Shown: one piece after another, positions 15,556 through 25,016 of the stretch
Layout of the letters: every line of letters starts with the position of its first letter
Numbering within the stretch: position 1 is the first letter of the stretch
Assembly: GCF_900182595.1 (NCBI RefSeq)
Contig: NZ_FXTN01000004.1
Span: 472,709 to 536,708 of the forward strand
DNA: 64,000 nt
Direction of reading: 5' to 3'
Source of the DNA: Pedobacter westerhofensis
GTDB lineage: Bacteria > Bacteroidota > Bacteroidia > Sphingobacteriales > Sphingobacteriaceae
Program-made: the position numbers and the translations under genes
The notes under the pieces: generated by a model
What the model was told of the DNA's origin: nothing
Database searches by the model: none
What the model saw: the letters and a program-made list of their open reading frames with translations, nothing else

Positions 15556-17436
15556 ATGAACCGACTTTTAACCACTCTCATTATATCTGCAATGGTGCTT
15601 TCTGCATCGGCACAGCAAACCCAGAAACCAGTACTGCACGGACGTAACTGGATGGCCATCACGGGCAAACCATTAGCCGCTACAGCAGGGGCCATCACCT
15701 TTCAAAAAGGCGGGAATGCAGTTGATGCCGCCTGTGCCATGCTTGCGGCCACATGCACCATGTGGGATACACTGAGCTGGGGAGGAGAAACACAATTACT
15801 GATCTATAATCCAAAAACCAAACAGGTTATTGCGATCAATGCAATGGGAGTTGCCCCAACGGGTGCTACTGCAGATTTTTTCAAAAGCAAAGGATATAAC
15901 TTTCCGCCGGAATATGGGCCGCTTGCAGCAACTACACCGGGCACGGTGGGCGGATTGATCTATATCCTTTCCAACTATGGCACTTTAAGCCTTGAACAGG
16001 TACTGGCACCGGCAATGGAACTGGCAGCAGGTTATCCGATTGAGGCACAGGCAGCCAATGCCATGGAGCGCGGTAAAGCTCTGATCAAACAATGGCCTTA
16101 TAGTTCAAAAGTATTCTTTCCGCATGCGGGAGAAAAAAGAGAAGCTCCGGAAGCGGGGGAGATTTTTGTACAAAAAGACCTGCTGACTACTTTGACAAAA
16201 CTGGTAGCAGCAGAAAAGGATGCGTTAAAAAAGGGTAAAAACCGCAAACAGGCTTTGATGGCTGCCTATGACAGGTTTTACAAGGGAGATATCGCGGAGG
16301 AGTTTGTACGCGGCGCGAGAGAACAGGGGGGACTGATCACGATGCAGGACCTGGCCAGCTGGAAACCTTTGGAAGAAAAACCATTGATGATAAACTATAA
16401 GGGAATAGACGTTTACAAAATGCAGCAGTGGACGCAGGGACCGGTGATGCTGCAGGCGCTGAACATCCTGGAGAACTTTGACCTGAAGAGCATGGGCTAC
16501 AACAGCACTAAATATATCCATACGCTGTACCAGGCAATGAACCTGGCTTTTGCCGACCGTGATTTTTACTACGGTGATCCCTATCAGAAACCGATGGAAC
16601 CAATGATGGGATTGCTGAGCAAGGGCTACGCCAAAGAGCGTGCCCAGCTGATCAGATATGATAAAAACGATCCAAACATCGGGCCCGGTAATCCATATCC
16701 CTTTGAAGGAAAAACAAACCCATATATCAATCTGCTCAAAAGCCGCGGTTTTGAAATGGACACCAGCAAACGCAACTTTGCACCCAAACACGACATGACG
16801 AACAATACGCCCAAGGCGGATTACCAGGACAGGTTATGGCGCGGTACTACTTCCGTTGAGGCCGCAGATAAAGAGGGATGGGTAGTATCCATTACGCCAA
16901 GCGGTGGCTGGCTGCCAGCCTGTATAGCCGGGAACACTGGGATAGGCATGAGCCAGCGGATGCAGAGCTTCGTGCTGGATTCGGCAATCAATCCCTTCAA
17001 TGTAGTTGCGCCGGGCAAGAGGCCAAGGGTAACCTTGTCGCCGGCACTGGCATTAAAAGATGGTAAACCTTATTTATCATCAGCGGTACAGGGCGGAGAT
17101 ACCCAGGACCAGAACCTGCTGCAGTTCTTTTTAAATGTTTCTGAATTTGGGATGAACGTACAGCAGGCTTCTGAAGCAGCAAATATCAATACAAACCAGT
17201 TATGGCTATCACTGGGAGGCAGCAAGACTTCAGACCGTGAGCCAAAGCCCGGACAGCTACTGCTCAACAGCAATACCCCTGAGGCTACACGTGCAGAGCT
17301 GAAGAAGCTGGGCTATATCCTAAGCTACAGCGAACGTACCAGCGGCCCGATCAATGCGATATTTTTCGACTGGAAGCACAATAGCTTATGGGGCGGATCC
17401 AGCAATCACGGGGAAGATTACGGCATAGGCTGGTAA
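15556..17436 (+). CDS. ggt: Gamma-glutamyltransferase-like Ntn hydrolase, secreted
   Basis: The signal peptide is residues 1-19. The large-subunit core has ATAGAITFQKGGNAVDAACAM and LSWGGETQLLIYNPK. Autocleavage should occur before T431 of GTTSVEAAD, the equivalent of the nucleophile in the TTxxxxVxD motif; the small subunit then starts with it. Downstream oxyanion/substrate elements read PSGG and AVQGGDTQDQ, which resembles the acylase-like branch of the family more than classical glutathione-cleaving Ggt. It probably hydrolyses gamma-glutamyl or related amides in the periplasm. The start at 15556 follows a 146-base spacer from the divergent PhnA gene. Confidence 0.85.
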   Translation: MNRLLTTLIISAMVLSASAQQTQKPVLHGRNWMAITGKPLAATAGAITFQKGGNAVDAACAMLAATCTMWDTLSWGGETQLLIYNPKTKQVIAINAMGVAPTGATADFFKSKGYNFPPEYGPLAATTPGTVGGLIYILSNYGTLSLEQVLAPAMELAAGYPIEAQAANAMERGKALIKQWPYSSKVFFPHAGEKREAPEAGEIFVQKDLLTTLTKLVAAEKDALKKGKNRKQALMAAYDRFYKGDIAEEFVRGAREQGGLITMQDLASWKPLEEKPLMINYKGIDVYKMQQWTQGPVMLQALNILENFDLKSMGYNSTKYIHTLYQAMNLAFADRDFYYGDPYQKPMEPMMGLLSKGYAKERAQLIRYDKNDPNIGPGNPYPFEGKTNPYINLLKSRGFEMDTSKRNFAPKHDMTNNTPKADYQDRLWRGTTSVEAADKEGWVVSITPSGGWLPACIAGNTGIGMSQRMQSFVLDSAINPFNVVAPGKRPRVTLSPALALKDGKPYLSSAVQGGDTQDQNLLQFFLNVSEFGMNVQQASEAANINTNQLWLSLGGSKTSDREPKPGQLLLNSNTPEATRAELKKLGYILSYSERTSGPINAIFFDWKHNSLWGGSSNHGEDYGIGW

Positions 17437-17489
17437 TATTTTCAAATGAGTACATCAATCTATAATTACTTTGATTACTTTAGCGCCAA

Positions 17490-17885
17490 ATGAGAGGATT
17501 TGTATTTTACATATACCTGGGTCTCCTTCTGCTTTGCGGAGGGCAAACCCTGTATGCGAATACGCATCATTCTCTGCGCCAGCATTCTTCTCCGCGTGAT
17601 TTAGCGAAAAAACCTCATACTAAACTATCAAACAACGATCAGAACAATACCTTTTTTGAGGATGCAGATATTGATGTTGAGGAAGAATATCTTGGTGATC
17701 ATGATGCCGATGATGCCGGAACAAATCAGTTTGTTCCCGTAAAATACTGCCTGCCCGACTGGCTGTACCTGACATCAGCTGAGCTCATCGTTTCTAATTA
17801 TTACACTAACCGCTTTAAAATCATCCCGCAAATCTGCGGCGATACATCACCTCTTTATATTACCCAAAGGGTATTAAGAATCTGA
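17490..17885 (+). CDS. Small secreted acidic protein of unknown function
   Basis: There are 131 residues: a signal-peptide-like N-terminus (FYIYLGLLLLCGGQTLYA), a polar linker, a strongly acidic stretch (DADIDVEEEYLGDHDADD, about residues 59-76) and a hydrophobic/aromatic C-terminal half with two Cys (YCLPDWLYL and QICGD) that could pair. It ends with SPLYITQRVLRI. No recognised domain. It lies 122 bases before the efflux operon, so a link with it is possible but unproven. Confidence 0.55.
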   Translation: MRGFVFYIYLGLLLLCGGQTLYANTHHSLRQHSSPRDLAKKPHTKLSNNDQNNTFFEDADIDVEEEYLGDHDADDAGTNQFVPVKYCLPDWLYLTSAELIVSNYYTNRFKIIPQICGDTSPLYITQRVLRI

Positions 17886-18007
17886 GAGAAAATCTGCCAG
17901 TACTTTCGGTTGGGATCAATCAGCCCATCCGTGTACTGATCAATTTTTACGTCCAAAGGAATCTGTAGGTTCCTGCACTCAAAACGCTTAAATACCATTT
18001 TTATACT

Positions 18008-19090
18008 ATGAAGAGACTAATTGTGTCTAAAGGCTTAATCGCCCTGTTATGCCTTGCAAGCTGTACATCTAAAAAAGAAGAAAAAAAAGAAGAGAATAAG
18101 TTTACTGTAACCAGTGCGATCAGGATTGATACCTCGTTTACAAAACAATATGTTTCGCAGATTAAATCTGTACGGAACATTGAGATCAGGTCTCAGGAGA
18201 AAGGCTTCCTTCAGAACATTTATGTTGATGAAGGACAGTCGGTTAAATCAGGTCAGCTTTTGTTCAGGATTATGCCCAAAGTTTATGAGGCAGAATTACT
18301 TAAAGCGCAGGCCGAGTACAAATCTGCAGAGATAGAACTGCAAAATGCCAAAACACTTGCCGATAAAAATATAGTTTCCAAAAATGAGCAGTCAGTAGCC
18401 CAGGCCAAACTGGAACAGGCAAAAGCCGAAGTTTCGCTGGCAAAACTGCACCTGTCATTTACCGAGATCAGGGCTCCCTTTGACGGGACAATCGACCGTA
18501 TTCCTTTAAAACTAGGAAGTTTAATAGATGAAGGTGAACTGATGACCAACCTTTCCGACAATACCCAGATGTTTGCTTATTTCAATGTCTCGGAACCGGA
18601 ATACCTGGAATATCAGACCAATATAAAAGGACGTGCTGACAATAAAGTAAGCCTGCTCCTGGCCAATAACCAGCCACTTCCATACAAGGGAAATGTGGAG
18701 GTGATCGAAAGTGAATTTAACAATGAAACCGGTAATATCGCTTTCAGGGCCAAGTTCCCAAATCCTGACAAGCTGCTGAAAAATGGTGAAACAGGTGAAG
18801 TACAAATGCTTGTTCCCCTGCACCAGGCAATGGTGATCCCACAGAAAGCAACATACGAGATCCAGGATAAGATCTATGTATTTGTGGTAGATGCCCGCGG
18901 AACAGTACACTCCAAAAATATCACGATCACCGGTGAAATGCCGGATCTGTATGTGGTGAGCAGCGGCCTTGACGATAGTGACAAAATCCTGCTGGAAGGC
19001 GTTCAGAAAGTAAGGGATGGTGATAAAATCAAGTTCGAATACACAGCACCTAAGGAATGGATCTCTTCATTGAGATTAAAAGCCGAATAG
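18008..19090 (+). CDS. RND efflux periplasmic adaptor lipoprotein (MexA/AcrA type)
   Basis: The lipobox is LASC with C19 as the lipidated residue. A barrel-sandwich lipoyl-like domain (IEIRSQEKGFLQNIYVDEGQSVKSGQLLF) is split by a coiled-coil hairpin (about residues 95-150, rich in KAQAEYKSAEIELQNAK type heptads), then FTEIRAPFDGTIDRIPLKLGSLIDEG completes the lipoyl half, followed by beta-barrel and membrane-proximal domains. It connects the inner-membrane pump to the outer-membrane channel. First gene of a three-gene operon. Confidence 0.93.
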   Translation: MKRLIVSKGLIALLCLASCTSKKEEKKEENKFTVTSAIRIDTSFTKQYVSQIKSVRNIEIRSQEKGFLQNIYVDEGQSVKSGQLLFRIMPKVYEAELLKAQAEYKSAEIELQNAKTLADKNIVSKNEQSVAQAKLEQAKAEVSLAKLHLSFTEIRAPFDGTIDRIPLKLGSLIDEGELMTNLSDNTQMFAYFNVSEPEYLEYQTNIKGRADNKVSLLLANNQPLPYKGNVEVIESEFNNETGNIAFRAKFPNPDKLLKNGETGEVQMLVPLHQAMVIPQKATYEIQDKIYVFVVDARGTVHSKNITITGEMPDLYVVSSGLDDSDKILLEGVQKVRDGDKIKFEYTAPKEWISSLRLKAE

Positions 19091-19151
19091 GTTCAGCAAA
19101 GCTGAAAGCGCTACACAAATCCATTTGGTTTAATCATTAAAACAGCAATCA

Positions 19152-22100
19152 ATGTTTAGTAAATTTATACAGAGGCCTGTACTCTCTATAGTGATCTCCC
19201 TGATCATCGTATTTTTGGGGTTTTTAGCTATGAAGGGCTTACCGGTCACACAGTTTCCCTCCATATCGCCGCCGAAGGTGAATATCACAGCAGAATATCC
19301 CGGTGCCAACGGCGAGCTTATGATCAAATCGGTTATCATTCCCCTGGAAAGGGCAATCAATGGTGTCCCGGGAATGAAATACATGGCATCGGATGCAGGT
19401 AACGACGGTGAGGCCACCATTCAGGTGATCTTTAACCTAGGTACCGATCCCAACCAGGCATCAGTAAACATACAGAACCGTGTGGCTTCGGTAGTAAACA
19501 AACTCCCGCCACTGGTAGTGCGTGAAGGTGTGAAGATTACCCGTGAGGAATCAAACATGTTAATGTACATCAACTTGTTTAGTAAAGACCCGAAGACCGA
19601 CCAGAAGTTCCTTTACAATTTCGCGGATATCAATATCCTGTCTGAATTGAGAAGGGTTGACGGGGTAGGTGTCGCCGACATTTTAGGTACACGTGAATAC
19701 GCCATGAGGATCTGGCTCAAACCAGACCGCATGCTGGCCTATAAAATCTCTGCCGATGAAGTGCTTGAAGCATTAAACCAGCAGAGTCTGGAAGCCTCGC
19801 CAGGTAAAACCGGGGAGAGTTCGGGCAAAAGGTCTCAATCTTTTGAATATGTATTAAAATACGGAGGAAGATATACCACCAAGGAACAATACGCAAATAT
19901 CATTTTAAGATCTACCAAGGACGGTGAAATCCTGCGCCTGAAAGATGTGGCCTCAATAGAGTTTGGCAGTGCGATGTATGATATCTATTCTAACCTGAAC
20001 GGACACCCTTCAGCAGCGATTACGATCAAACAATCATACGGAAGCAATGCAAGCCAGGTAATTAAAGACATTAAGGCCAAGATGGAAGAGATCAAGAAAA
20101 GCTCTTTCCCGCAGGGACTGGACTATGAGATCAGTTATGACGTATCAAAATTCCTGGATGCTTCCATTGAAAAGGTAATCCATACGCTGGTAGAAGCATT
20201 TATCCTGGTAGGTTTGGTGGTGTTCCTGTTTTTGGGCGACTGGCGTTCTACGCTGATCCCGGCCATTGCAGTACCGGTATCACTGATCGGAACCTTTGTT
20301 TTCATGCAGTTCTTTGGGATTACGCTCAACCTGATCACCCTGTTTGCACTCGTACTGGCCATTGGGGTCGTGGTAGATGATGCAATTGTGGTGATCGAGG
20401 CCGTCCATGCCAAAATGGAAGAGAAACATCTTTCGCCGCTGAAAGCAACACAGGAAGCCATGCATGAAATTGGTGGTGCCATCATCGCCATTACCTTCCT
20501 GATGGCAGCGGTATTTGTTCCGGTAGCCTTTATGTCGGGCCCCGTTGGTATATTCTACCGGCAGTTCTCTATTACCATGGCAACAGCGATTATCCTGTCG
20601 GGGGTTGTGGCCTTAACGCTTACACCTGCGCTTTGCGCGATGCTGCTGAAGAACAACCACGGTAAACCTAAAAAGAAACATGGACTGGATAAGTTCCTGG
20701 ATGGTTTCAATAACGGGTTCAACAAACTGACCGGCAGGTACCAGAAAGTGCTTGGCCTGATCGTAAACCGCAGGATGCTGACATTTGGCGTACTGATTGC
20801 GTTTTGCGTGGGTATCTTCTTCCTGAACAACAGTCTTCCGTCAGGGTTTATCCCGAATGAAGACCAGGGGATGTTTTATGCGATTATCCAGACGCCTCCG
20901 GGATCATCTCTGGAAAGAACAAATCAGGTTGCCGAGAAAATACAGAAGATTGCCGAGAAAATCGACGGTGTACAATCCGTATCTGCATTGGCCGGATATG
21001 AGATTTTGACAGAAGGTACAGGATCAAACTCCGGAACTTGTCTGATCAACCTGAAAAGCTGGGAAGACCGTACACATTCTGTACAGGAAATTATCACTGA
21101 ACTTGAAGAGAAGACAGAAGCGATCAATGGTGCTACCATCGAATTCTTCCAGCCACCAGCGGTGCCGGGATATGGAGCTGCCGGCGGTTTTGAACTTCGT
21201 TTGCTGGACAAGGCAGGCTCGGGTGATTTCCACAAGATGGAAACTGTAAGTAAAGACTTTGTAAGGGAACTGGGTAAACGTCCGGAACTGGCTTCGGTGT
21301 TTACGTTCTACAGTGCCAGTTTCCCGCAGTACCTGCTAAAGGTAGACAATGACATTGCCAAACAAAAAGGGGTGACCATTGAGAATGCGATGAACACGTT
21401 GTCTACACTGGTAGGTAGTAATTATGAGACTAACTTTATCAAGTTTGACCACCAGTACAAAGTAATGGTACAGGCTTCGCCGGAGTACCGCGCGCTGCCT
21501 GAGGATATCCTTAAGCTATATGTGAAGAATGACCGCGACGAGATGGTGCCTTTCTCTGCCTTCATGAGGATGGAGAAGGTGTACGGACTGTCTGAAATTA
21601 CCCGTCACAATATGTACAACGCTTCTGAGATCAGCGGTGCATCAGCGCCGGGATACAGTAGCGGTGCAGCCATCAAGGCCATCCAGGAAGTTGCAGAAAA
21701 AACCTTGCCAAGGGGCTTCGGTATCGACTGGGCAGGTATTTCAAAGGATGAGGTGGGACGCGGAAATGAAGCACTTTATATCTTCATGATCTGTCTGGGC
21801 TTCGTATACCTGGTACTTGCGGCACAGTATGAAAGTTTTATCCTGCCCTTTGCAGTGCTGCTTTCATTGCCATGTGGTATTTTCGGCGCATTTATGTTGC
21901 TGGAGATCTGCGGACTTGAAAATAACATTTATGCACAGGTAGCACTGGTGATGCTCATCGGTTTGCTGGGTAAAAATGCCGTACTGATCGTTGAGTTTGC
22001 GGTGCAGAAACATGCACAGGGTGCTACAGTAATGGAAGCTGCGATGGAAGGTGCAGCCGTGAGGTTCCGTCCTATCCTGATGACTTCCTTTGCGTTTATC

Positions 22101-22319
22101 GCAGGATTGATCCCACTGGTATTTGCCTCTGGCCCGGGTAAGATTGGTAACAGGACCATTGGTTCTGCCGCTGCCGGGGGTATGCTTTTAGGAACACTCT
22201 GCGGGGTACTGGTGATCCCTGGATTGTACTATATATTCGGCAAAATCGCTGAGAAAAACCGCATGGCTAAACATGAAGATGAGAATCCGTTAACAGAAGA
22301 AATTGATCACAATGTATAA
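19152..22319 (+). CDS. RND multidrug efflux pump, HAE1 family (AcrB/MexB type)
   Basis: This 1055-residue inner-membrane proton/drug antiporter starts MFSKFIQRPVLSIVISLIIV, typical for the family. The proton-relay acids D409-D410 are in GVVVDDAIVVIEAVH, and the matching Lys is in LLGKNAVLIVEFAV of the fourth-last region. Two large periplasmic porter loops are present (GVADILGTREYAMRIWL; GFELRLLDKAG). It would work as a trimer with the adaptor and channel encoded on either side. Substrates cannot be predicted. The gap to the adaptor gene is 61 bases, and the gene overlaps the channel gene by 8. Confidence 0.95.
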   Translation: MFSKFIQRPVLSIVISLIIVFLGFLAMKGLPVTQFPSISPPKVNITAEYPGANGELMIKSVIIPLERAINGVPGMKYMASDAGNDGEATIQVIFNLGTDPNQASVNIQNRVASVVNKLPPLVVREGVKITREESNMLMYINLFSKDPKTDQKFLYNFADINILSELRRVDGVGVADILGTREYAMRIWLKPDRMLAYKISADEVLEALNQQSLEASPGKTGESSGKRSQSFEYVLKYGGRYTTKEQYANIILRSTKDGEILRLKDVASIEFGSAMYDIYSNLNGHPSAAITIKQSYGSNASQVIKDIKAKMEEIKKSSFPQGLDYEISYDVSKFLDASIEKVIHTLVEAFILVGLVVFLFLGDWRSTLIPAIAVPVSLIGTFVFMQFFGITLNLITLFALVLAIGVVVDDAIVVIEAVHAKMEEKHLSPLKATQEAMHEIGGAIIAITFLMAAVFVPVAFMSGPVGIFYRQFSITMATAIILSGVVALTLTPALCAMLLKNNHGKPKKKHGLDKFLDGFNNGFNKLTGRYQKVLGLIVNRRMLTFGVLIAFCVGIFFLNNSLPSGFIPNEDQGMFYAIIQTPPGSSLERTNQVAEKIQKIAEKIDGVQSVSALAGYEILTEGTGSNSGTCLINLKSWEDRTHSVQEIITELEEKTEAINGATIEFFQPPAVPGYGAAGGFELRLLDKAGSGDFHKMETVSKDFVRELGKRPELASVFTFYSASFPQYLLKVDNDIAKQKGVTIENAMNTLSTLVGSNYETNFIKFDHQYKVMVQASPEYRALPEDILKLYVKNDRDEMVPFSAFMRMEKVYGLSEITRHNMYNASEISGASAPGYSSGAAIKAIQEVAEKTLPRGFGIDWAGISKDEVGRGNEALYIFMICLGFVYLVLAAQYESFILPFAVLLSLPCGIFGAFMLLEICGLENNIYAQVALVMLIGLLGKNAVLIVEFAVQKHAQGATVMEAAMEGAAVRFRPILMTSFAFIAGLIPLVFASGPGKIGNRTIGSAAAGGMLLGTLCGVLVIPGLYYIFGKIAEKNRMAKHEDENPLTEEIDHNV

Positions 22320-23745
22320 ACTTAAGCTCAACCAATATACTATAGCACTGGGCATCTGCCTTGCTGCAGCGGGATGCAAAGTGCCCGAAGCCGCAGCGCC
22401 GGCGGCAAACAAACCTGTTCCCGAATCTTTTGGGGATGGCCACGATACAACAAATATATCCACTGTTCCTTGGAACAGCTTTTTTAAAGATAAATACCTG
22501 GTAGACCTTATTGACACCGCACTGAAGAACAACCAGGAACTGATGGTGACTTTACAGGATATCGAAATCGCAAAGAACGATGTGCGCATGCGTAAGGCTG
22601 CGTTGCTGCCTACGGTTGGTTTAAGGGCGGGCGCCGAGCTTGAAAAAGTAGGAGAATATACCAGTCAGGGTGCGGGCGATGCCTCAACTGATATTACACC
22701 CGGCAGAGAAGTGCCCAATCCGCTTGCCAATTTCACCCTGGCAGCAACTGCCAACTGGGAGATTGATATCTGGAAGAAACTGCGGAATTCAAAAAAAGCA
22801 GCCATCAGCAGGTACTTATCAACCATCGAGGGCAAGAATTTTGTGCTCAGCAACCTCATCGCTGAAGTTGCCAATTCGTACTATGAATTGCAGTCGCTCG
22901 ATACCCAGATGGATATTCTCCAGCAGAATATCAAACTGCAAAAGAATGCGCTTGAAATTGTCAAAGTTCAGAAACAGGCGATGCGGGCAACAGAACTTGC
23001 CGTGCAGAAGTTCAGGGCAGAAGTGCTGTCTTCACAAAGCAAGGAATTTGATATCCTGCAGCAAATCAAAGAAGAAGAAAACAACCTTAACCTTTTGCTG
23101 GGACGATATCCCCAGGAAATTAAGAGAGAAAAGGGCGATTTCTTAAGCCTTGTGCCGATGTCTGTTAATTCAGGTATTCCTTCGCAATTACTGGCCAACC
23201 GCCCTGATATTAAACAGGCGGAGCTGGAACTGGCTGCTGCGAAGCTCGATGTGAAAGTTGCACGTGCAGAATTTTATCCATCGCTTGATATATCCGCTGC
23301 TATAGGGCTGGAGGCCTTTAAACCGTCTTATTTATTTAAGTTGCCAAAGTCCCTGCTATATTCACTGGCAGGTGATTTAGCGGGACCATTGGTAAACCGT
23401 AATGCGATTAAGGCGGAATTTGCAAATGCCAACGCAAGGCAGCTGCAGTCGATGTTTAACTACCAGCGTATTGTGCTCAGCGCTTACATGGAAGTGAGCA
23501 GCCAGCTGTCGAAAATCAGTAACCTGGAGAAAAGCTACGACCTGAAGTCGCAGCAGGTAGATGCTTTGAATACCTCGATTTCAGTGTCGAACGACCTGTT
23601 TAAATCTGCAAGGGCAGATTACTTTGAAGTGCTGATGACACAGCGCGATGCTCTGGAAACCAAGCTGGAACTCGTAGAAACCAAAAAAGCACAGCTCAAC
23701 GCCGTAGTGAATGTATATAAACAACTTGGCGGAGGCTGGAAATGA
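22312..23745 (+). CDS. TolC-family outer-membrane efflux lipoprotein (OprM type)
   Basis: ATG 22312 is chosen over the in-frame TTG at 22303; it overlaps the pump gene by 8 bases. The lipobox is AAGC followed by KVPEAAAP. The duplicated OEP domain is helical: first half with SFFKDKYLVDLIDTALKNNQEL and second with NRPDIKQAELELAAAKLDVKVARAEFYPSLD, the classical OprM/CusC signature. It forms the trimeric exit duct of the pump. It ends in the shared terminator at 23765-23848. Confidence 0.94.
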   Translation: MYKLKLNQYTIALGICLAAAGCKVPEAAAPAANKPVPESFGDGHDTTNISTVPWNSFFKDKYLVDLIDTALKNNQELMVTLQDIEIAKNDVRMRKAALLPTVGLRAGAELEKVGEYTSQGAGDASTDITPGREVPNPLANFTLAATANWEIDIWKKLRNSKKAAISRYLSTIEGKNFVLSNLIAEVANSYYELQSLDTQMDILQQNIKLQKNALEIVKVQKQAMRATELAVQKFRAEVLSSQSKEFDILQQIKEEENNLNLLLGRYPQEIKREKGDFLSLVPMSVNSGIPSQLLANRPDIKQAELELAAAKLDVKVARAEFYPSLDISAAIGLEAFKPSYLFKLPKSLLYSLAGDLAGPLVNRNAIKAEFANANARQLQSMFNYQRIVLSAYMEVSSQLSKISNLEKSYDLKSQQVDALNTSISVSNDLFKSARADYFEVLMTQRDALETKLELVETKKAQLNAVVNVYKQLGGGWK

Positions 23746-23764
23746 GTTTTTCGTATAAAATGAT

Positions 23765-23848
23765 AAAGCGCCTGCTGGTATGAAGTGAACCCCAAAAGTT
23801 GGACAAAAACTTTTGGGGTCACACCAGTAATATACCGGCAGGCGCTTT
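23765..23848. terminator. Bidirectional terminator enclosing a second hairpin
   Basis: Outer arms 23765-23780 and 23833-23848 pair at 15 of 16 positions (the last is a G-T wobble) and are flanked by A and T runs, so the structure can stop transcription of the efflux operon from the left and of the helicase gene from the right. The loop is not a simple loop: it holds a second inverted repeat at 23785-23822. Confidence 0.82.
23781..23822. mobile_element. Paired IS-like terminal repeats, no transposase left
   Basis: GTGAACCCCAAAAGTT (23785-23800) and AACTTTTGGGGTCAC (23808-23822) are inverted repeats differing by one bulged A, with only seven bases between them. The left arm with its flank reads TGAAGTGAACCCCAAAAGTT, which resembles the terminal repeat of IS3-family elements common in Bacteroidota (recalled, not searched). 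The inner body of an element would have been lost. Chance similarity of a compound terminator is the alternative. Confidence 0.4.
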
Positions 23849-23850
23849 TT

Positions 23851-24984
23851 TTATATCTTAATACCTGCGCTATCGATCAGGTTAACCTGTTTTTGCATCT
23901 TCTTTTGTATCACTTCAAAGTGATGCAGCTCATCCTGACTTACCAGCGAAATCGCTGTGCCTTCAGCTGCTGCGCGGCCAGTTCTTCCGATACGGTGAAC
24001 ATAATCTTTAGGTGACCGCGGCAGTTCGTAGTTAATTACAAAAGGCAGAAAAGCAATGTCGATCCCTCTGGCCATCAGGTCTGTTGCTACCAGTACCTTC
24101 AATTTGCCGGATTTAAAATGGGTGATGGCATCGGTTCTTGCGCCCTGGCTTTTTTTACTGTGGATAGCCTTTGCCTGAATATTGTTTTTATTGAGCTTGT
24201 TTACGATTGCATCTACCTGCTGTACCGATGAGGCGAATACCAGTACCTGTTTCATTTCATGATGATGAATAAGGTACCGTAAAAAAGGGCCTTTCTTTTC
24301 TGCGGACACGATATAAGCAACCTGATTGATCAGGTCAAGGGAGGCTTCTTCCTCCGCGATCTCGATCACCACAGGTTCATGCAGCATCAGCTGTTGTATT
24401 TGATCAAGATCTTTGCTCAGTGTTGCAGAGAATAATATATTCTGGCGCTTTTCAGGCAAAAGCGCCAGAATTTTGTTCAGTTCTTCCTTGAACCCCAGGT
24501 TTAACAGTTTATCAGCTTCATCCAGCACCAGTGTTTCAATGGCAGAGAGATGAACTGAATTTGAATCTACCAGTTCCAGTAATCTTCCGGGGGTGGCTAC
24601 CAGTACATTAACTCCCTGTAAGGCCATCATCTGTGGATTGATTGACACTCCGCCATATACTGCGAGGGTTTTAACCGGCTGGGGTAGGGCCTTGCTGAAT
24701 ACTTTAAAAACATCTTTCACCTGTTCTGCCAGTTCCCTTGTGGGAACCAGCACCAGTACATTGGCATTACGGTTATTCAGGCCGGCCGTCTCCTGCAGGT
24801 TCATCAGCAGGGGCAGCACATAACCAGCAGTTTTTCCTGATCCTGTTTTTGCGATTCCCAGAACATCTTTCTTCCGGAGAATAACCGGAACCGCAGCTTC
24901 CTGTATGGGTGTTGGTACTGTAAACTTTTGAGATTCCAAAGCCATTAACAAGGCAGGGGATAAACCAAGGGAACTGAAAGGCAT
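23851..24984 (-). CDS. DEAD-box RNA helicase, RhlE-like
   Basis: This ATP-dependent RNA helicase of 377 residues holds all core motifs in order: Q motif (F21...TPIQ at 25-28), AKTGSGKT (45-52), PTRELA (81-86), TPGR (131-134), DEAD (155-158), SAT (186-188), ATDLMARGID and HRIGRTGR near 330. There is almost no C-terminal extension, so it is a minimal RhlE-type protein, probably acting in ribosome or RNA turnover and cold response. It is the last gene before the shared terminator, convergent with the efflux operon. Confidence 0.93.
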   Translation of the reverse strand: MPFSSLGLSPALLMALESQKFTVPTPIQEAAVPVILRKKDVLGIAKTGSGKTAGYVLPLLMNLQETAGLNNRNANVLVLVPTRELAEQVKDVFKVFSKALPQPVKTLAVYGGVSINPQMMALQGVNVLVATPGRLLELVDSNSVHLSAIETLVLDEADKLLNLGFKEELNKILALLPEKRQNILFSATLSKDLDQIQQLMLHEPVVIEIAEEEASLDLINQVAYIVSAEKKGPFLRYLIHHHEMKQVLVFASSVQQVDAIVNKLNKNNIQAKAIHSKKSQGARTDAITHFKSGKLKVLVATDLMARGIDIAFLPFVINYELPRSPKDYVHRIGRTGRAAAEGTAISLVSQDELHHFEVIQKKMQKQVNLIDSAGIKI

Positions 24985-25016
24985 AGTATAGTTTTATATA
25001 AAGGCGCAAGTTACCA

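Noticed and set aside
16225..16791. 188-codon open frame on the minus strand
   Set aside because: Antisense to the well-supported gamma-glutamyltransferase-like gene; composition rich in His, Phe and Val typical of an antisense shadow.
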